From positions 6,699,852-6,763,851 of the forward strand of contig OX638136.1 of the NCBI GenBank assembly GCA_951804985.1: a stretch of DNA of 64,000 nt, written 5' to 3'. This stretch comes from Dryomyza anilis (taxonomy: Eukaryota > Arthropoda > Insecta > Diptera > Dryomyzidae). The translations under genes were made by a program, and so were the position numbers. Below are positions 32,350-42,819 of this stretch, piece after piece (within the stretch, counting starts at the first letter, position 1; each line of letters begins with the position of its first letter). The notes under the pieces are model-generated. The model ran no database searches, was not told the origin of the DNA, and saw only the letters and a list, made by a program, of their open reading frames with translations.

Positions 32350-33485
32350 TCAGGGAACATTAAACCAGAAACCACCTCGTTTTAGTCTCCAGCAGTCTTT
32401 CATGGCTTCGCCTCTGATGAAGATGTCAAGTGGTGGTAGGTTTAAGATTGCATTCAGTGCTGGACCAGGTGTAGTGGGAAAGGCACCCGTAACACCCAGA
32501 CACACGGTTCTCTGAATCTTGGCAAGACTAGTTGTCACGCATTTTCGCGACAGCTTGTTCCACCAGTCTACTGATGCATATGATATCATCGGTCTTATCA
32601 TTGCCGTGTATATCCATAAGGTTTTTCTCGGCGATAGCCCCCATGTCTTACCAAAAATTCCTCTGCATTGCCAGAAGGCATTCAATGCTCGCGAAATTTT
32701 ATTTTCAACATGCTTTGTCTAAAGTAGTTTACTATCTAGAGTTAAGCCCAGATATTTTACTTCATTAGACAGAGGAATAGTGACACCCTTAAGTACTGGT
32801 AGAGATAATCCTGTCATTATTCTTTTCCTAGTGAAGAGAACAATCCCTGTTTTGTGAGGGTTGACGGAAAGTCCGTTTGCAGTACACCAGCTGTCAATTC
32901 GGTTCAATGAGTTTTGTGTTTTAACACAGACCTCATTGAGGGAAAAGCCTGTGGCAAGAATGGCAACATCATCTGCATAGGCCTGGGAATAGACACCTGG
33001 TCCATCGAGATCGTTGACTAGAGAGTCAACCAGCATACACCAGAGCAGGTTGACCTCCTTGAGGACAACCTCTATTCACCCCTGCCATAATATACTGACC
33101 GCACTCCGCCTCAGAAGTGATGGTCTTAACATTAGCATTGACCTTAGCCATTTGACCAATGTTTCATCTATTCCATGCCTTCTAGCTGCGTCACACATTC
33201 CATCAAAAGTCGCATTATCAAAAGCACCCTCGATGTCAACAAATATGCCCATCACGTACATCTTCCTCTGAAAAGCATGCTCGATCCAGCCTACCAGATG
33301 TTGCAATGCTGTTTCACAGGATTTTCCACGTTGGTAGGCATGTTGTCTTGATGATAGTGGGTACCATGACAGCGTTGTTTTTCTGATGTGCAGCTCAACT
33401 AGTCTTTCTAGACACTTTAGTATAAAGGACATCATACTAATGGGTCTGAAGCTCTTGGCTATGGAATACCCAAGCAACAATTTAC
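32350..33485 (-). pseudogene. LINE ORF2 reverse transcriptase, three breaks
   Basis: RT fingers and palm: KSFRPISMMSFILKCLERLV, SSRQHAYQRGKSCETALQHL, VDIEGAFDNATFDGM (33558-33076). The next motif, RGCPQGG, lies in a shifted frame at about 33045-33075, so a small compensated indel is present. LVDSLVNDL and the catalytic YADDVAILATGF follow (33036-32719), with GLSVNPHKTGIVLFTR. TAG at 32719-32721 interrupts before the thumb (32685-32350: TLWIYTAMIRPMISYASVDWW; LGVTGAFPTTPGPALNAILN). All breaks except the local shift are single in-frame stops. Confidence 0.9.
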
Positions 33486-34545
33486 TAGGCAGCGCAAATA
33501 CTGCTAAGTTTCTGGTAGGATTTTGAACAGTATTTACTCGCCAGTAAAAACTATACAAAAACTGGTAGGTTACTTGTAGGGATTTGAAGAGTAAAACTAG
33601 TTAAAAACTGGTCGGTTACTGGTAGGGATTTGAAGAGTAGATCCCTACCAGTAAAACTTGTCAAAAACTGGCCTAAAACTGGTCTCCTACCAGTAAAACT
33701 AGTCAAAAACTGGTCTCCTACCAGTAAAACTAGTCAAAAACTGGTCGGTACTGGTAGGGATTTGAAGAGTCGATCCCTACCAGTAAAACTTGTTAATAAC
33801 TGGCCAAAAACTGGTCTCCTACCAGTAAAACTAGTCAAAAACTGGTCGGTACTGGTAGGGATTTGAAGAGTAGATCCCGAACGTACTGAATGTACTTTGC
33901 TGATAAATATAAATATATATCAACAAATTTTAGTATGCCATAATATTTTTATATATGTGACAATAGAAACTGTCGCATCTAACAAAAATATTGTTTCGCA
34001 TTTGAAATACGTGATTTGCGACAAACGACTATGAAGACTCGCTGTGGAAAGGTAAGATGACTTCGTTATTAATTTGTTTGAAACCATATAACATTCTTTT
34101 TGTTGCAGATGCTTTTCGCTGATCAGGAAAACGATTATTATCCCTAAAGAGGAACTTACCAGTCCCGTGGAGATGGGAGCATGTTCCTAGAGCAGACGAT
34201 CGCCGCATGGAAAATGCAGAGACGCAAGACAAGGTCATGCAAAGTAAGAAGACTCAATTGCGAAGCCGTCGCAACCACGACACGTATAGCAGCGCAAGGA
34301 GATCGAGCACCTCTTTATGTTTAGTTTTCTAAATTAAAAAATAAAAATGAATTTTGACATTATTTTATTTACTTTTTACATGTCGAGTTTCTGGCAAGTT
34401 TTTGGCCAGTTTTTTACCAGTTTTGGGCAAGTTTTTGGCCAGTTTGTGGCAAGTTTTTGACCAGTTTATGGTCAGTTTGTGGCCAGTTTTTGGCAAGTTT
34501 ACTGCCCAGTAACCGAAGAGTTTTACTGGTTAGTTTGTGGTACGA
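33486..34545. mobile_element. Foldback-like element inserted in the LINE RT region
   Basis: About 1 kb that splits the LINE between the pre-RT segment (AVASFDALSYHK, 34545-34600) and RT (33485 and below). Its left arm (33505-33880) has tandem AAAACTAGTCAAAAACTGGTC-type units and palindromic CTGGTAGGGAT...ATCCCTACCAG, with the GGTCGGTACTGGTAGGG box at about 33610, 33740 and 33841. The right arm (34385-34540) has TTTTTGGCCAGTTTGTGGC-type units, the inverted counterpart. Inverted arms built of short tandem repeats are the hallmark of foldback elements. The precise ends are uncertain. Confidence 0.5.
34030..34345 (+). other. Two-exon-like segment with a 57-bp intron inside the foldback-like element
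   Basis: TGGAAAG|GTAAGATGA at 34052 and TTTTTGTTGCAG|AT ending at 34108 form a plausible 57-bp intron of ordinary fly size. Joined across it, one frame reads from GACTATGAAG at about 34027 to TAA at 34330-34332, with a single TGA soon after the acceptor. The downstream part includes LPVPWRWEHVPRADDRRMEN and KKTQLRSRRNHDTYSSARRS. AATAAA follows at 34340-34345. I recognise no protein family. It could be a captured host gene 3' end or the element's own relic. Confidence 0.35.
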
Positions 34546-34982
34546 TAGTGCGTCAAATGAGGCCACTGCGTATTGGATAGCTTCATCGTACACAACCAAT
34601 CTGGCAACCTGCCAGTCATGTTTTGTCACATTAGAGTTGTTATTGCAGTCCCCAGTGCCGGGATTACAAAGTGGCCCTATGTGGATTTGATTTCCCGGAA
34701 AGTGAGTCGCAACTAGGACACTGAGTGCCTCTGTCTTAGACTCAGTATACGAGCCATCAGGTCTCCGCAGTGAGTCCAGTCGAGCAGTTCGGTCTCTCTT
34801 AATAAACTTGACCAATCTATGGTTTCACCACGTAGTTCACTAAGACCACAGATACGTTTGTTATACACCCATGGTTCTTGAATAGCTGTGATGTGAGGTA
34901 ATGTATGCAACATTGGGAGCCGCTTACCTAGTAAAGCGGTAGCAGCTTTAGAATGTTGCAGATTGATCTGAATAAATATCAT
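34546..34982 (-). pseudogene. LINE ORF2 endonuclease start, internally deleted
   Basis: Starts at ATG 34980-34982 with FIQINLQHSKAATALL and ITAIQEPWVYNK, the first blocks of an APE-like endonuclease including the catalytic E. About 50 codons in (near 34810) it jumps to sequence normally located between EN and RT (RLDSLRRPDGSYTESKTEAL; VATHFPGNQ; VVYDEAIQYAVASFDALS), in another frame. Most of the endonuclease is therefore missing, including its second half with the SDH block. The stretch ends where the foldback-like insertion begins. Confidence 0.8.
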
Positions 34983-35019
34983 GACAGGATAATTAACTCG
35001 TTTCTCATCATATGCCTAT

Positions 35020-36367
35020 TCATTTGGAATTGATTCGTCCAAAGAATAAGTTTAGATGGTTGTCGTACTTAGATAGCATGACATCTAACGACTTCCGGTC
35101 TAAGCCAACAACCAGGGTGGAGCCCTCCTTGTCCTCCGGACCTCGCTCTGGTTTATGGCTATAGATTTTCCATCCGTTCGTTTCGATGCCCTGGTTCTGA
35201 GCACGTAGGCAGGCAAACACTTCCGCTGTTTTCCTGATTGAACCAGGTATCCAGCATATTGCTCGCCTGCGTTTGGGTTCGTCTCCGCTGAAAACAGCGA
35301 AGCGCGATTTTAGCAACGGCTGTGGCAATCCAATCGAAATTGGCTTGAGACGAGCATAGCACCTTCATGATGCCATCACTCGTCTCATAGCCTTTTGCGT
35401 TTGCACTGACACCGCCGGTGCTGACTAGCCGCCAAAGATGATCGGTGCAGTGTTTTACTTCAGCATCATTCATCTTTTGCTCCTTCCCCAATTTGCCAAT
35501 AATCGCAACCGGAAGAGCTTTGCGAGCAGCATCACGATATGATACTGCTAGCCTACCTCTGCCAGTGGATGTTGAAGGCAGTTCATCCGCAGCCGATCCG
35601 GAACATGAAGCACCAGTGCTCTTGCTTGTTGAAGCAATATCACTGGAAACTGTCGAGTTCTGGGAGTTACGGGGTTTCGCAGTAGCAGTGAAGGTTTTAA
35701 ACTTCTTGCCATTGCGCTTCTCAGGTGCATTGGCAGCCACAACCGCGGATGGTCCGGCTTCAGTCATAGTAACCTTCTCCGATCTATCGCGTTTTGCTGT
35801 GGTAGCTGGGGAAGAGAAAGCTCCAACGTCGCCTTTAGCCTTTTCAGCCTCTTTGCGATCTTTCGCTTTATTCTTCCTTCTCCTACTCACCTGGGCATCG
35901 GACAACCTGACCTCCGTATTCAGAGATCCGGGTCCGGTCTCCAATGGAAGTTTAGCTTCCAGTTGGGCGTCGGTTTCTCTAGGATTAGATGCTGGTAAGA
36001 CACCACTTTCCTTCGATCGACCCATGTTTCCAAGTACGTGACAGAAAGGAGCATTGAGAGGAAACAACACTGTCGAGCAGCCATACAGTGAAGGATAAGT
36101 CGTAGGCATAGCCGAACCGACACTTTCCTATACTTGTATGGGAACCGCTGCGTTGTCGTTATCCTCCTCTAGATTCCTAGCTGTCTCATAAATTTGGGAG
36201 ATGGAGGGGCACGATGAACCCCCTGCTACAGGAGCAGAGAGGTTCATCGTACCAGGGTTAAATGCGTCGATTGAGGCCTCCAGAATCCTTGCCTCAGCCG
36301 CCGAAGCGGGTGGATTGCCACTTTTGTGGGTACCACCAGGAGTAGTTAAATCTTTATGTTGACCCAT
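35020..36367 (-). pseudogene. LINE ORF1 (gag-like), one stop and one frameshift
   Basis: An ORF1 RNA-binding protein. It begins at ATG 36365-36367 (GQHKDLTTPGGTHKSGNPPA). A TAG at 36128-36130 interrupts, and the frame continues to 35290 with a low-complexity basic region (VSRRRKNKAKDRKEAEKAKG; SSDIASTSKSTGASCSG). A frameshift near 35310 moves to 35328-35020 (RAICWIPGSIRKTAEVFACL; WKIYSHKPERGPEDKEGSTL; VVGLDRKSLDVM). The last part resembles the DUF4780 domain of LOA/R1-type ORF1 proteins. No CCHC knuckle is seen. ORF2 starts 37 bp after the ORF1 stop. Confidence 0.75.
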
Positions 36368-36659
36368 CGCGGTGGTGTAGGGGTTTCTTTAGAGTCTGCC
36401 ACCCCACCAATAAAAAAGACTATGGTAGTATTTAGTTCATTGCTCATCACAAGCCTGTCTGACAAGGGTGCACCTACCAGAAACTTAAAAAAAAAGTTTC
36501 CTTCAGCTTAGCCTTATTGAGCCATTGTTACTTAAACCCCCACACCACGTAAAGGTAACCACCACGTCAAGGTAACCACGATACGAACGAGTCATAGCAG
36601 CAGCGGCGTATACGCATTTCACAACAGGTTACTTTTATTTTATTTTTATATTATGCTGG

Positions 36660-37320
36660 AGTTGTCATCGTAACAGTTGTTGCGACAATGCCTCGTCCAG
36701 TAGCTGAATATTGTAATTCCGGCGGAGCGCGCATGTCAAGTAACCACGTTACGTAGATGCATCAAATTCGCGGCAGCCGTCTAAGCCAGATATGTGTCTT
36801 GACCACTCAAAAAAAGCCAATCAAAATTATCTGAAAATATGGTGTTCTCTGTCTGCATGATGGTGTTCTCGTCGGCAGCTGCATAAAATAGGTGAAAAGT
36901 TTAACGTTTCACCTATTTTTTTATACCATTTATTCAAGTAGTATAAGGTAATAGTTACTTGACAATTATTAAATTAATTTACAACAGATTTTTTTTTTGT
37001 CAAAAACACTGAAAATAGGATTATAAATCGTCGTTATAGAACTAAAAGTCTACAAATAAATGTTGTTTCAATATCGATTTAATTGCTTTTTCAGCCATAT
37101 ATACATTTGTTACCTTTCTAATCGAATAATCGTTGTTTTTCTAAGTTAACTAATTTTAAATAAAATATTTAAAAAAAAACATTTTGAATTAAAATTATAT
37201 AAGAAAAAATTCATTATCAGCAATCCCTAAGTAGAAATTTTAATTATGAAAAATACACCAAACACATCTAAAATTATGAATTGTCGACCTTTTATCGAAT
37301 ATTCAAAAATGCTATTTGCT
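36660..37320. repeat. Repeat R copy, middle and right part
   Basis: Begins within the GC-rich block (CAGTTGTTGCGACAATGCCT at about 36676), continues CCACGTTACGTAGATGCATC and GCCAATCAAAATTATCTGA, then a hairpin (AATAGGTGAAAAGTTTAACGTTTCACCTATT, 36887-36917) and ACCATTTATTCAAGTAGTAT to about 37317. It then joins zinc-finger ORF sequence at CTCGTTGGTAATTC (37319). The region 36921-37317 is repeated in the same orientation at 41025-41700. Confidence 0.8.
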
Positions 37321-37321
37321 C

Positions 37322-37884
37322 GTTGGTAATTCTGTTTCTTTGCATTCGATGTTTGGTGTTTGCGATTCTTCAGCAAGGTATATAATGTCATTATCAGATT
37401 CAGTCAAATAAAATTGTTCTGTTGAATTGGCAGCAAGAGGATACTTGTCTCAATATCATCATTGGTACCATTTTGTGAATTAATATAATCTTCATCATTG
37501 TCTATAACCAGGAAACATTTCTTTCTTTCGCATACAGCTCAAGGACTTTATCTTCACATATTTCATTCCCATTACTTTCCAAAACAATAATTGTTCCTGT
37601 GATACCAAATAAGTGAGCTGGAAAGCATTTATTAATACTATGTGAAATACAATCTTTGCATATCAATAAATACCTTTTTTATTAAATCTGATATTGTTGG
37701 GAATGACCTAAATGCTTTTTTAATTTTCCTGTCGTGGCTCCATATTGTAAATAATTGTTTCTGCATTTATATTTTACAATAATTGTAAAGCTTAATACCT
37801 TAAATAACTATTTTTAAAAGTTCTTAAGTTTCTATAAATATAACTACTATACATTAATTTACTGTTTGTATTTTACTGAACTTA

Positions 37885-37980
<96 letters not shown>

Positions 37981-39477
37981 CGATCAATTATTATTAGAGA
38001 GAAAAGTGTTAATACATGAAATATTTCATTAGCCTTCCCCACTAATTTTGACGTACTTTCTATTTTTGGAAATGACAAATGAAATTTTATTTTATTTTCA
38101 TAATGCGCATAATGAGATATTTAAAAAATCTAATGTAATACTACCATTTGAAACAAAGTATTTTAAAACGAACATTAAATCTTAAGAATTTATTCCTTCC
38201 CATAACATGAGCAATACATAGGGGGTAGACCAGGACTACAAACATGATAATACATTCATTTATTTAGACAGGAATTCATTTTAATACCTTTTTCTATAAT
38301 TTTCTACAAACCCCCCGATTTGATAACTGCCTAAATTGTCATCCAGAAAAGCTATTACGGTTCCTCTATATTTTTGTGTTTTACCTGACATTACTACTTC
38401 AACACCATCAGTTTCAATAATTTGAAGATCACATATTAGAGGTTTTTAAATATTATTAATACCTAATTGTTTTACATAGTTCTCTTTGCATAAAAATACA
38501 AGTTTTATATTTTGAATTGAAGACCTAAATTTATGTTTCCAATCATCATATAAACGTCAAGTAATTTGTGTTTTTTTTTTTTTTTTTGAGGATCCTAAAG
38601 GATTGCATATTTCAAAAGCGTCTTGGAATAACAAAATTTCAAATCTCGTCTCATTGCCACTTAGAAAGTGATTTTCTTTATAAACTGTTCCATTATTATA
38701 ATCAAAATATATATCATTTTCAAATTATTTTTTGGCACCAAAAATAGAAAAAACCTTTATTATTCATTAGACCCTTTATAATTTCAAAAACTGGAACGTA
38801 ATAAAAAAAGCAATCATTGTGATAAGTCCCAGTTCCTAAATATATTTGCTGAGGTTTTATGTATACTGAGTGGTTTATTAAATATTTTTTAACTTTATAG
38901 TTTGAACTAACTGTTTTTAGTTCTGAAAGTAAACTGCAATTTTGAATTAAGTTGGCAATCTCAGCACGGTTGATATCTGATGTTTTACACAAATTTTGGA
39001 TTTTATCTATAATTTCGGATTCATTTTTTCAAAAACTAAAAAAATTTGGTTCGCAATAAATTTAATAGCTAATTCATTAACTTTAATCTTAGTTTTCAAT
39101 TGTACAAACATATTGGAAAACTTGATATCTTAACTTATGCTTTGATTTTCTTTTTCTTGATTTCCGATTCCAGAAGACATAGCAAAAGTATGCCGTCTGT
39201 AAATGTGAACTCTAAATGTACATTTGTTCGTAAAAACTACGCTGCAATTAATAAATGGACACCTTATTTTTTTGGTGATTGCGAAATGTTGCTGCACATG
39301 CAATATTATTTCATTTTTATATATGCAGTTGAACTGGCAATAAACTTCAGGGAAAGATTCACAAGTTTTTTTTTTTGAATTTGGTAATTTTTGTATAAAT
39401 ATTGACTGAAAACGATACCAGTGTGTTTTATAAGTGGCGTAAGTCTTAAAATTTATGCAACAATTTAAAATAAGCAC
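37322..39477 (-). pseudogene. Zinc-finger dispersed ORF family, copy 2, N-terminus to middle
   Basis: A decayed multidomain ORF read on minus. The N-terminal part (39477-39130) carries a C2H2 finger, CPFINCSVVFTNKCTFRVHI followed by YRRH, and upstream YKTHWYRF and EIILHVQQH. The next open piece (38992-38720) has LKTVSSNYKVKKYLINHSVY, KPQQIYLGTGTYHND and YYVPVFEIIKGLMNNKGFF. Around 38570-38640 comes ILLFQDAFEICNPLGSSK, and at 38290-38430 GDNLGS-like DDNLGSYQIGGFVENY. The acidic segment follows at 37322-37600. From memory this order matches uncharacterised, probably transposon-borne proteins of ants, hydra and fish. Many stops; not functional. A 93-bp TA microsatellite sits inside. Confidence 0.65.
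37887..37979. repeat. (TA)n microsatellite inside zinc-finger copy 2
   Basis: 93 bp of TA following ACTGTTTGTATTTTACTGAA. The homologous position in copy 1 (28662-28676) has only about seven TA units after the same flank. Confidence 0.98.
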
Positions 39478-39479
39478 TG

Positions 39480-39920
39480 ATATTCCGAATTTAAATCATT
39501 TTTATGTAGATACAAATTCTTATTATATAAAATAATGTTCGTAAACGAACAAATTCAAATATCGCATTTAAACATAATTAAATTAATACTTTTTAGAAAT
39601 TTATGCAGAACAATCGAGAGCGTCACTAAAAGAAAAAAGAACAAGAGTGTGCGCGACAGCTAAAGTTCTTGTTACACGTTTTTGTTTGTTTTAAACCTAA
39701 TTTCATATATAAAGCGTGTAAAGATCACACACTTCAATGTATCCATTTTTACTTTTACGGACGTATTAGTGTTTTATTTGAAAAAATTGGTAAATTAACT
39801 GCGATAAATGTAGAAAATCGACTACTTCTAAATCAGATTTCTTAAATGTAAATAAATGTTTATATTAATAAACTTGTTTTTTTTTACATAGTTGCATAAA
39901 TTGTACACCCATAAAAAACT
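39480..39920. other. AT-rich sequence upstream of the zinc-finger ORF
   Basis: No gene recognised. It lies between the N-terminal zinc-finger piece (minus strand, so this is its upstream side) and repeat R, and is the place to look for the element's promoter or 5' UTR. TATATAAAGCGTG at 39706-39718 is on plus, not in the ORF's direction. Confidence 0.35.
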
Positions 39921-39983
39921 GCATTAAAAATGTAGTTGAATTTAACTAAATTTTATTTGCTGACCGTCCTAATAAAAATGTAG
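39921..39983. repeat. Repeat R, left end, interrupted by repeat F
   Basis: GCATTAAAAATGTAGTTGAA and GACCGTCCTAATAAAAATGT match 52700-52765. R stops at GTAGTCATT (39983) and resumes at TTTTTGAATAAATGTTGTAG (about 40801), so F at 39984-40800 is an insertion. Confidence 0.8.
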
Positions 39984-40800
39984 TCATTATACCCTACACC
40001 TATGAGGTACAGGGTATATTAACTTTGTGCATATATTGTAACGCCCCTTAGGAGGCGTGTCCGGTATGGAAAAGTATATATATTCTTGATCAGCATCACT
40101 ACCCGAGTCCGTTTAGCCATATCCGTCTGTCTGTCCGTCTTGCTGTCCGAATACAGAATAACTTGAGAAATACTGATCAGAATGCGATGAAATTCGTCTC
40201 AATATATTTTAGCCAAAAGTAGGAACTGAGTTTGAAAATGAGCCAAATCGGTCAACGGACACGCCCACCTCCCATACAAGTCACTTTTATATAACTCTTT
40301 CGGAACTAATAACACGAAAAGTATTCAAGGTATAGTTATAAAATTTAAAACATATTGTTATAATTCACCTAAAAATATGTGGTCCAAAAATGGGCGTGAT
40401 CCGCCCACTTTTTTTTCATTATTTCCCGGATTTTCATAGTGGAAATTTGATCCGTAAATTATTAAAATCAAATCTATGAAATATTAGCCTTTCAAAATTT
40501 TAAATATAGGCGTGGTCCGCCCAATTATATTTTTCAATTTTTTTTTAGTTGTTTATACTTTTATATTTTTATTATTATTTTTTAATTTATGGGGATATAA
40601 GACGTACATTTCTGATTTATGAATAATATTCTGAGGTTCAGCATAATTAAAAACTTTTAAATTAAGGTATGCAATTAAATAGCCCACATTAATATCCCCA
40701 CCAAAGGTGTAGGGTATTCCATAATCGGGCCCGACCGACTATAAAAATCCGCCCCATGTGACCGAACTTACCCATGTGACCTAACTTTCCCAACTCGTTT
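39984..40800 (+). mobile_element. Fly repeat F, plus copy, inserted in repeat R
   Basis: Begins ATACCCTACACCTATGAGGT ACAGGGTAT (a hairpin), then GTAACGCCCCTTAGG, AGTATATATATTCTTGATCA and a run of TCTGTCTGTCCGTC. It ends with GGTGTAGGGTATTCC, CGACTATAAAAATCC and CTAACTTTCCCAACTCG. This layout matches a non-coding repeat I know to be common in fly genomes, though I cannot name its class with certainty. Other copies: 41736-42156, 46790-47415 and fragments at 19004 and 19819. Confidence 0.75.
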
Positions 40801-41735
40801 TTTTTTTTGAATAAATGTTGTAGTTGTTTTTACGGCATCACTTTTACTGATAAAATTAATGGAGGATTTAAAACAAACACATTGCATTTATTGACATTTA
40901 AATGGATATTCTTATCCGAAAATGAAAAAATAGGAATATATGTATATATATTATTTATTTCTAACATACATATACAAGTACCGCAACTTACTCAGCATTG
41001 CATTTGGGCTTGACGTTTCACCTATTTTTTTGTACCATTTATTCAAGTAGTATAAGGTAATAGTTACTTGACAATTATTAAATAAATTTACAACAGTTTT
41101 TTTTTTTTTTCAAAAACACTGAAAACGTAAAAATAGGATTATAAATTGTCGTTATAAAAGTAAAAGTCATCAAATAAATTTTATTTCAATATCGATTTAA
41201 TTGCATTTTCAACCATATACATTTGTTACCTTTCAAATCGAATAATAGTGGTTTTTCTAAGTTAACTAGTTTTAAATAAAAAATATTAAAAGCACTATAT
41301 ACATTTTGATCTAAAATTATATAAGAAAAAATCCATTATTAGCAATCCCTAAGTAGAAATTTTAAATTTAATTTTCAGGTAAAAACAAGTAAAATTTTCA
41401 GATTTTTCAAATCTTCAAGGGGTATCTAAAACAGTACGGAAAACCAAAATGTTGTTGAAGAGGGAAACAAGGATTTCAGGTTAAAAGTTAATTTTTACCA
41501 AGCAAACATTTTTTTTTGGCTAATAACTTCTTCAATTATAATTTGAAACAATCATAACCTTATAGCGCAGTGCCGATTGGACATACTTGAAAAATATATT
41601 ATGTGAATATTTGATTTTTAATTATAAAAAATACACCAACACATCTAAAACTATGAATTGTCGACCTTTTATCGACAATTCGAACTTTTAAAAATGCTAT
41701 TTGGATTTACATTTTTACAACGAAGATATACAAAA
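40801..41735. repeat. Repeat R copy, left and right parts, with the GC-rich block deleted
   Basis: GAATAAATGTTGTAGTTG, ATTGCATTTATTGACATTTA, AACATACATATACAAGTACC and then directly GCATTTGGGCTTGACGTTTC. Most of the GC-rich block present at 29950-30115 is therefore missing. It continues ACCATTTATTCAAGTAGTAT (41034) and ends near AATGCTATTTGGATTTACA (41695). Confidence 0.8.
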
Positions 41736-42156
41736 CGAGTTGGGAAAGTTAGGTCACATGGGTAAGTCCGGTTACATGGGATGGACTTTTATAGTCGGTT
41801 GGGCCGGATTATGGAATACCCTACACTCTTGGTGGATATATTAGTGGTATAATTTGGTGGGCTAATTTTTAATTATATACGACTAAAATTTCCTCTACAA
41901 AAAATCGGTAAATAATGAAAAAGTTCAAATTCTAACAATATGTTTAAAATTTTATAAATATATATGTAATATTTTTTAAGTTATTGGTTAACGTGATTTC
42001 TATGGTATTCTAACGTGATTTCAGTACATAGAACTATTTTTTGGCTAAAACATATTGAAACCAAATTTCATCGCATTCTAACCAGTATTTCAGATGGACA
42101 TAGCTAAACTGACTATAGTAGTGATTCTGATCAAGAATATATTCATAGATGTAAGG
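41736..42156 (-). mobile_element. Fly repeat F, minus copy, interrupted by a MITE
   Basis: Inverse of 39984-40800. It opens CGAGTTGGGAAAGTTAGG, TATAGTCGGTTGGGCC and ATACCCTACACTCTTGG, and ends CTGATCAAGAATATATTC. F sequence resumes after the MITE at 42702. Confidence 0.75.
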
Positions 42157-42701
42157 CAAGAATAATAGAATAATAAGATTACGCATTGTGCATGTACACC
42201 CTGTATTGCTGACGTCAAAAAGTATGGAATGTCAAGTAAAACAAATTTAAATTTAGACATTTCATTAATTACAAATATCTATTTCATTGAAATTTTTTTA
42301 TTTACATTTTTTTCCAAAAAAATTGGTGGGAAGCAGGCTTCCGGCAGTTTCCTTGGGTGGATGGCAGTTAATTTAAATTTCAAATCTGAACTATATATTT
42401 GTTAGCCTGATGGACCGGAACTATACAAATGCTGTTGAATTATTTTGTTTTTAGAGGATTTCGATGGTGGTTTCTTATCTTTTAGTTTTGATGACCGATT
42501 CAGTGCAGTTTTATACACATATCTATTAATCACACGCAATTTTTTCAAAAATAATTGAAATGTTTTGTTTTTTTTACAAAAACATTCTGACACAATGAAA
42601 AAAATTACAGTTGTCAAAAACTTCTACGTACATGCGCAGAAGATTCAAGTTTTGAACAACGTTCTGCGCAATCTTTGTTTCTATTATTCTTGGATGTAAG
42701 G
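42148..42701. mobile_element. MITE (536 bp) with 14-bp TIRs and 9-bp target duplications
   Basis: The element 42157-42692 starts CAAGAATAATAGAA and ends with its inverse, TTCTATTATTCTTG. It is flanked on both sides by GATGTAAGG (42148-42156 and 42693-42701). It has no transposase; the 71-codon frame inside is a shadow. A 9-bp duplication is typical for Mutator-like elements. A truncated inverted copy lies at 51407-51895. This copy has lost about 50 bp that the other retains. Confidence 0.85.
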
Positions 42702-42819
42702 TATAAAAATATGAATATTTTCTAAAAACTATGGCGCATTAGTATAGACAATTTAATGTCAACATTTTTTTTAACACAGATTAAAATGTCAAAAAGTTTA
42801 TTTTAGAAGTCTCAAAATT

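Larger units (their letters stand above)
31257..36580 (-). mobile_element. LOA-like non-LTR retrotransposon (LINE), degenerate
   Basis: A minus-strand element with ORF1 (36367-35020), an internally deleted endonuclease, RT, RNase H and C-terminal zinc motif (34982-31354), a short 3' UTR and an A-rich 3' end (T-rich on plus at 31257-31285). ORF1 followed by EN-RT-RNase H, with an ORF1 C-terminal region resembling DUF4780, fits the LOA/Bilbo group or a related RNase H-bearing clade. It is disabled by stops, frameshifts, an EN deletion and a 1-kb foldback-like insertion. The 5' UTR is about 36368-36580. Confidence 0.85.

Noticed and set aside
35445..36041. 198-codon plus-strand frame opposite LINE ORF1
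   Set aside because: Antisense shadow of the Ser/Ala/Lys-rich ORF1 low-complexity region.
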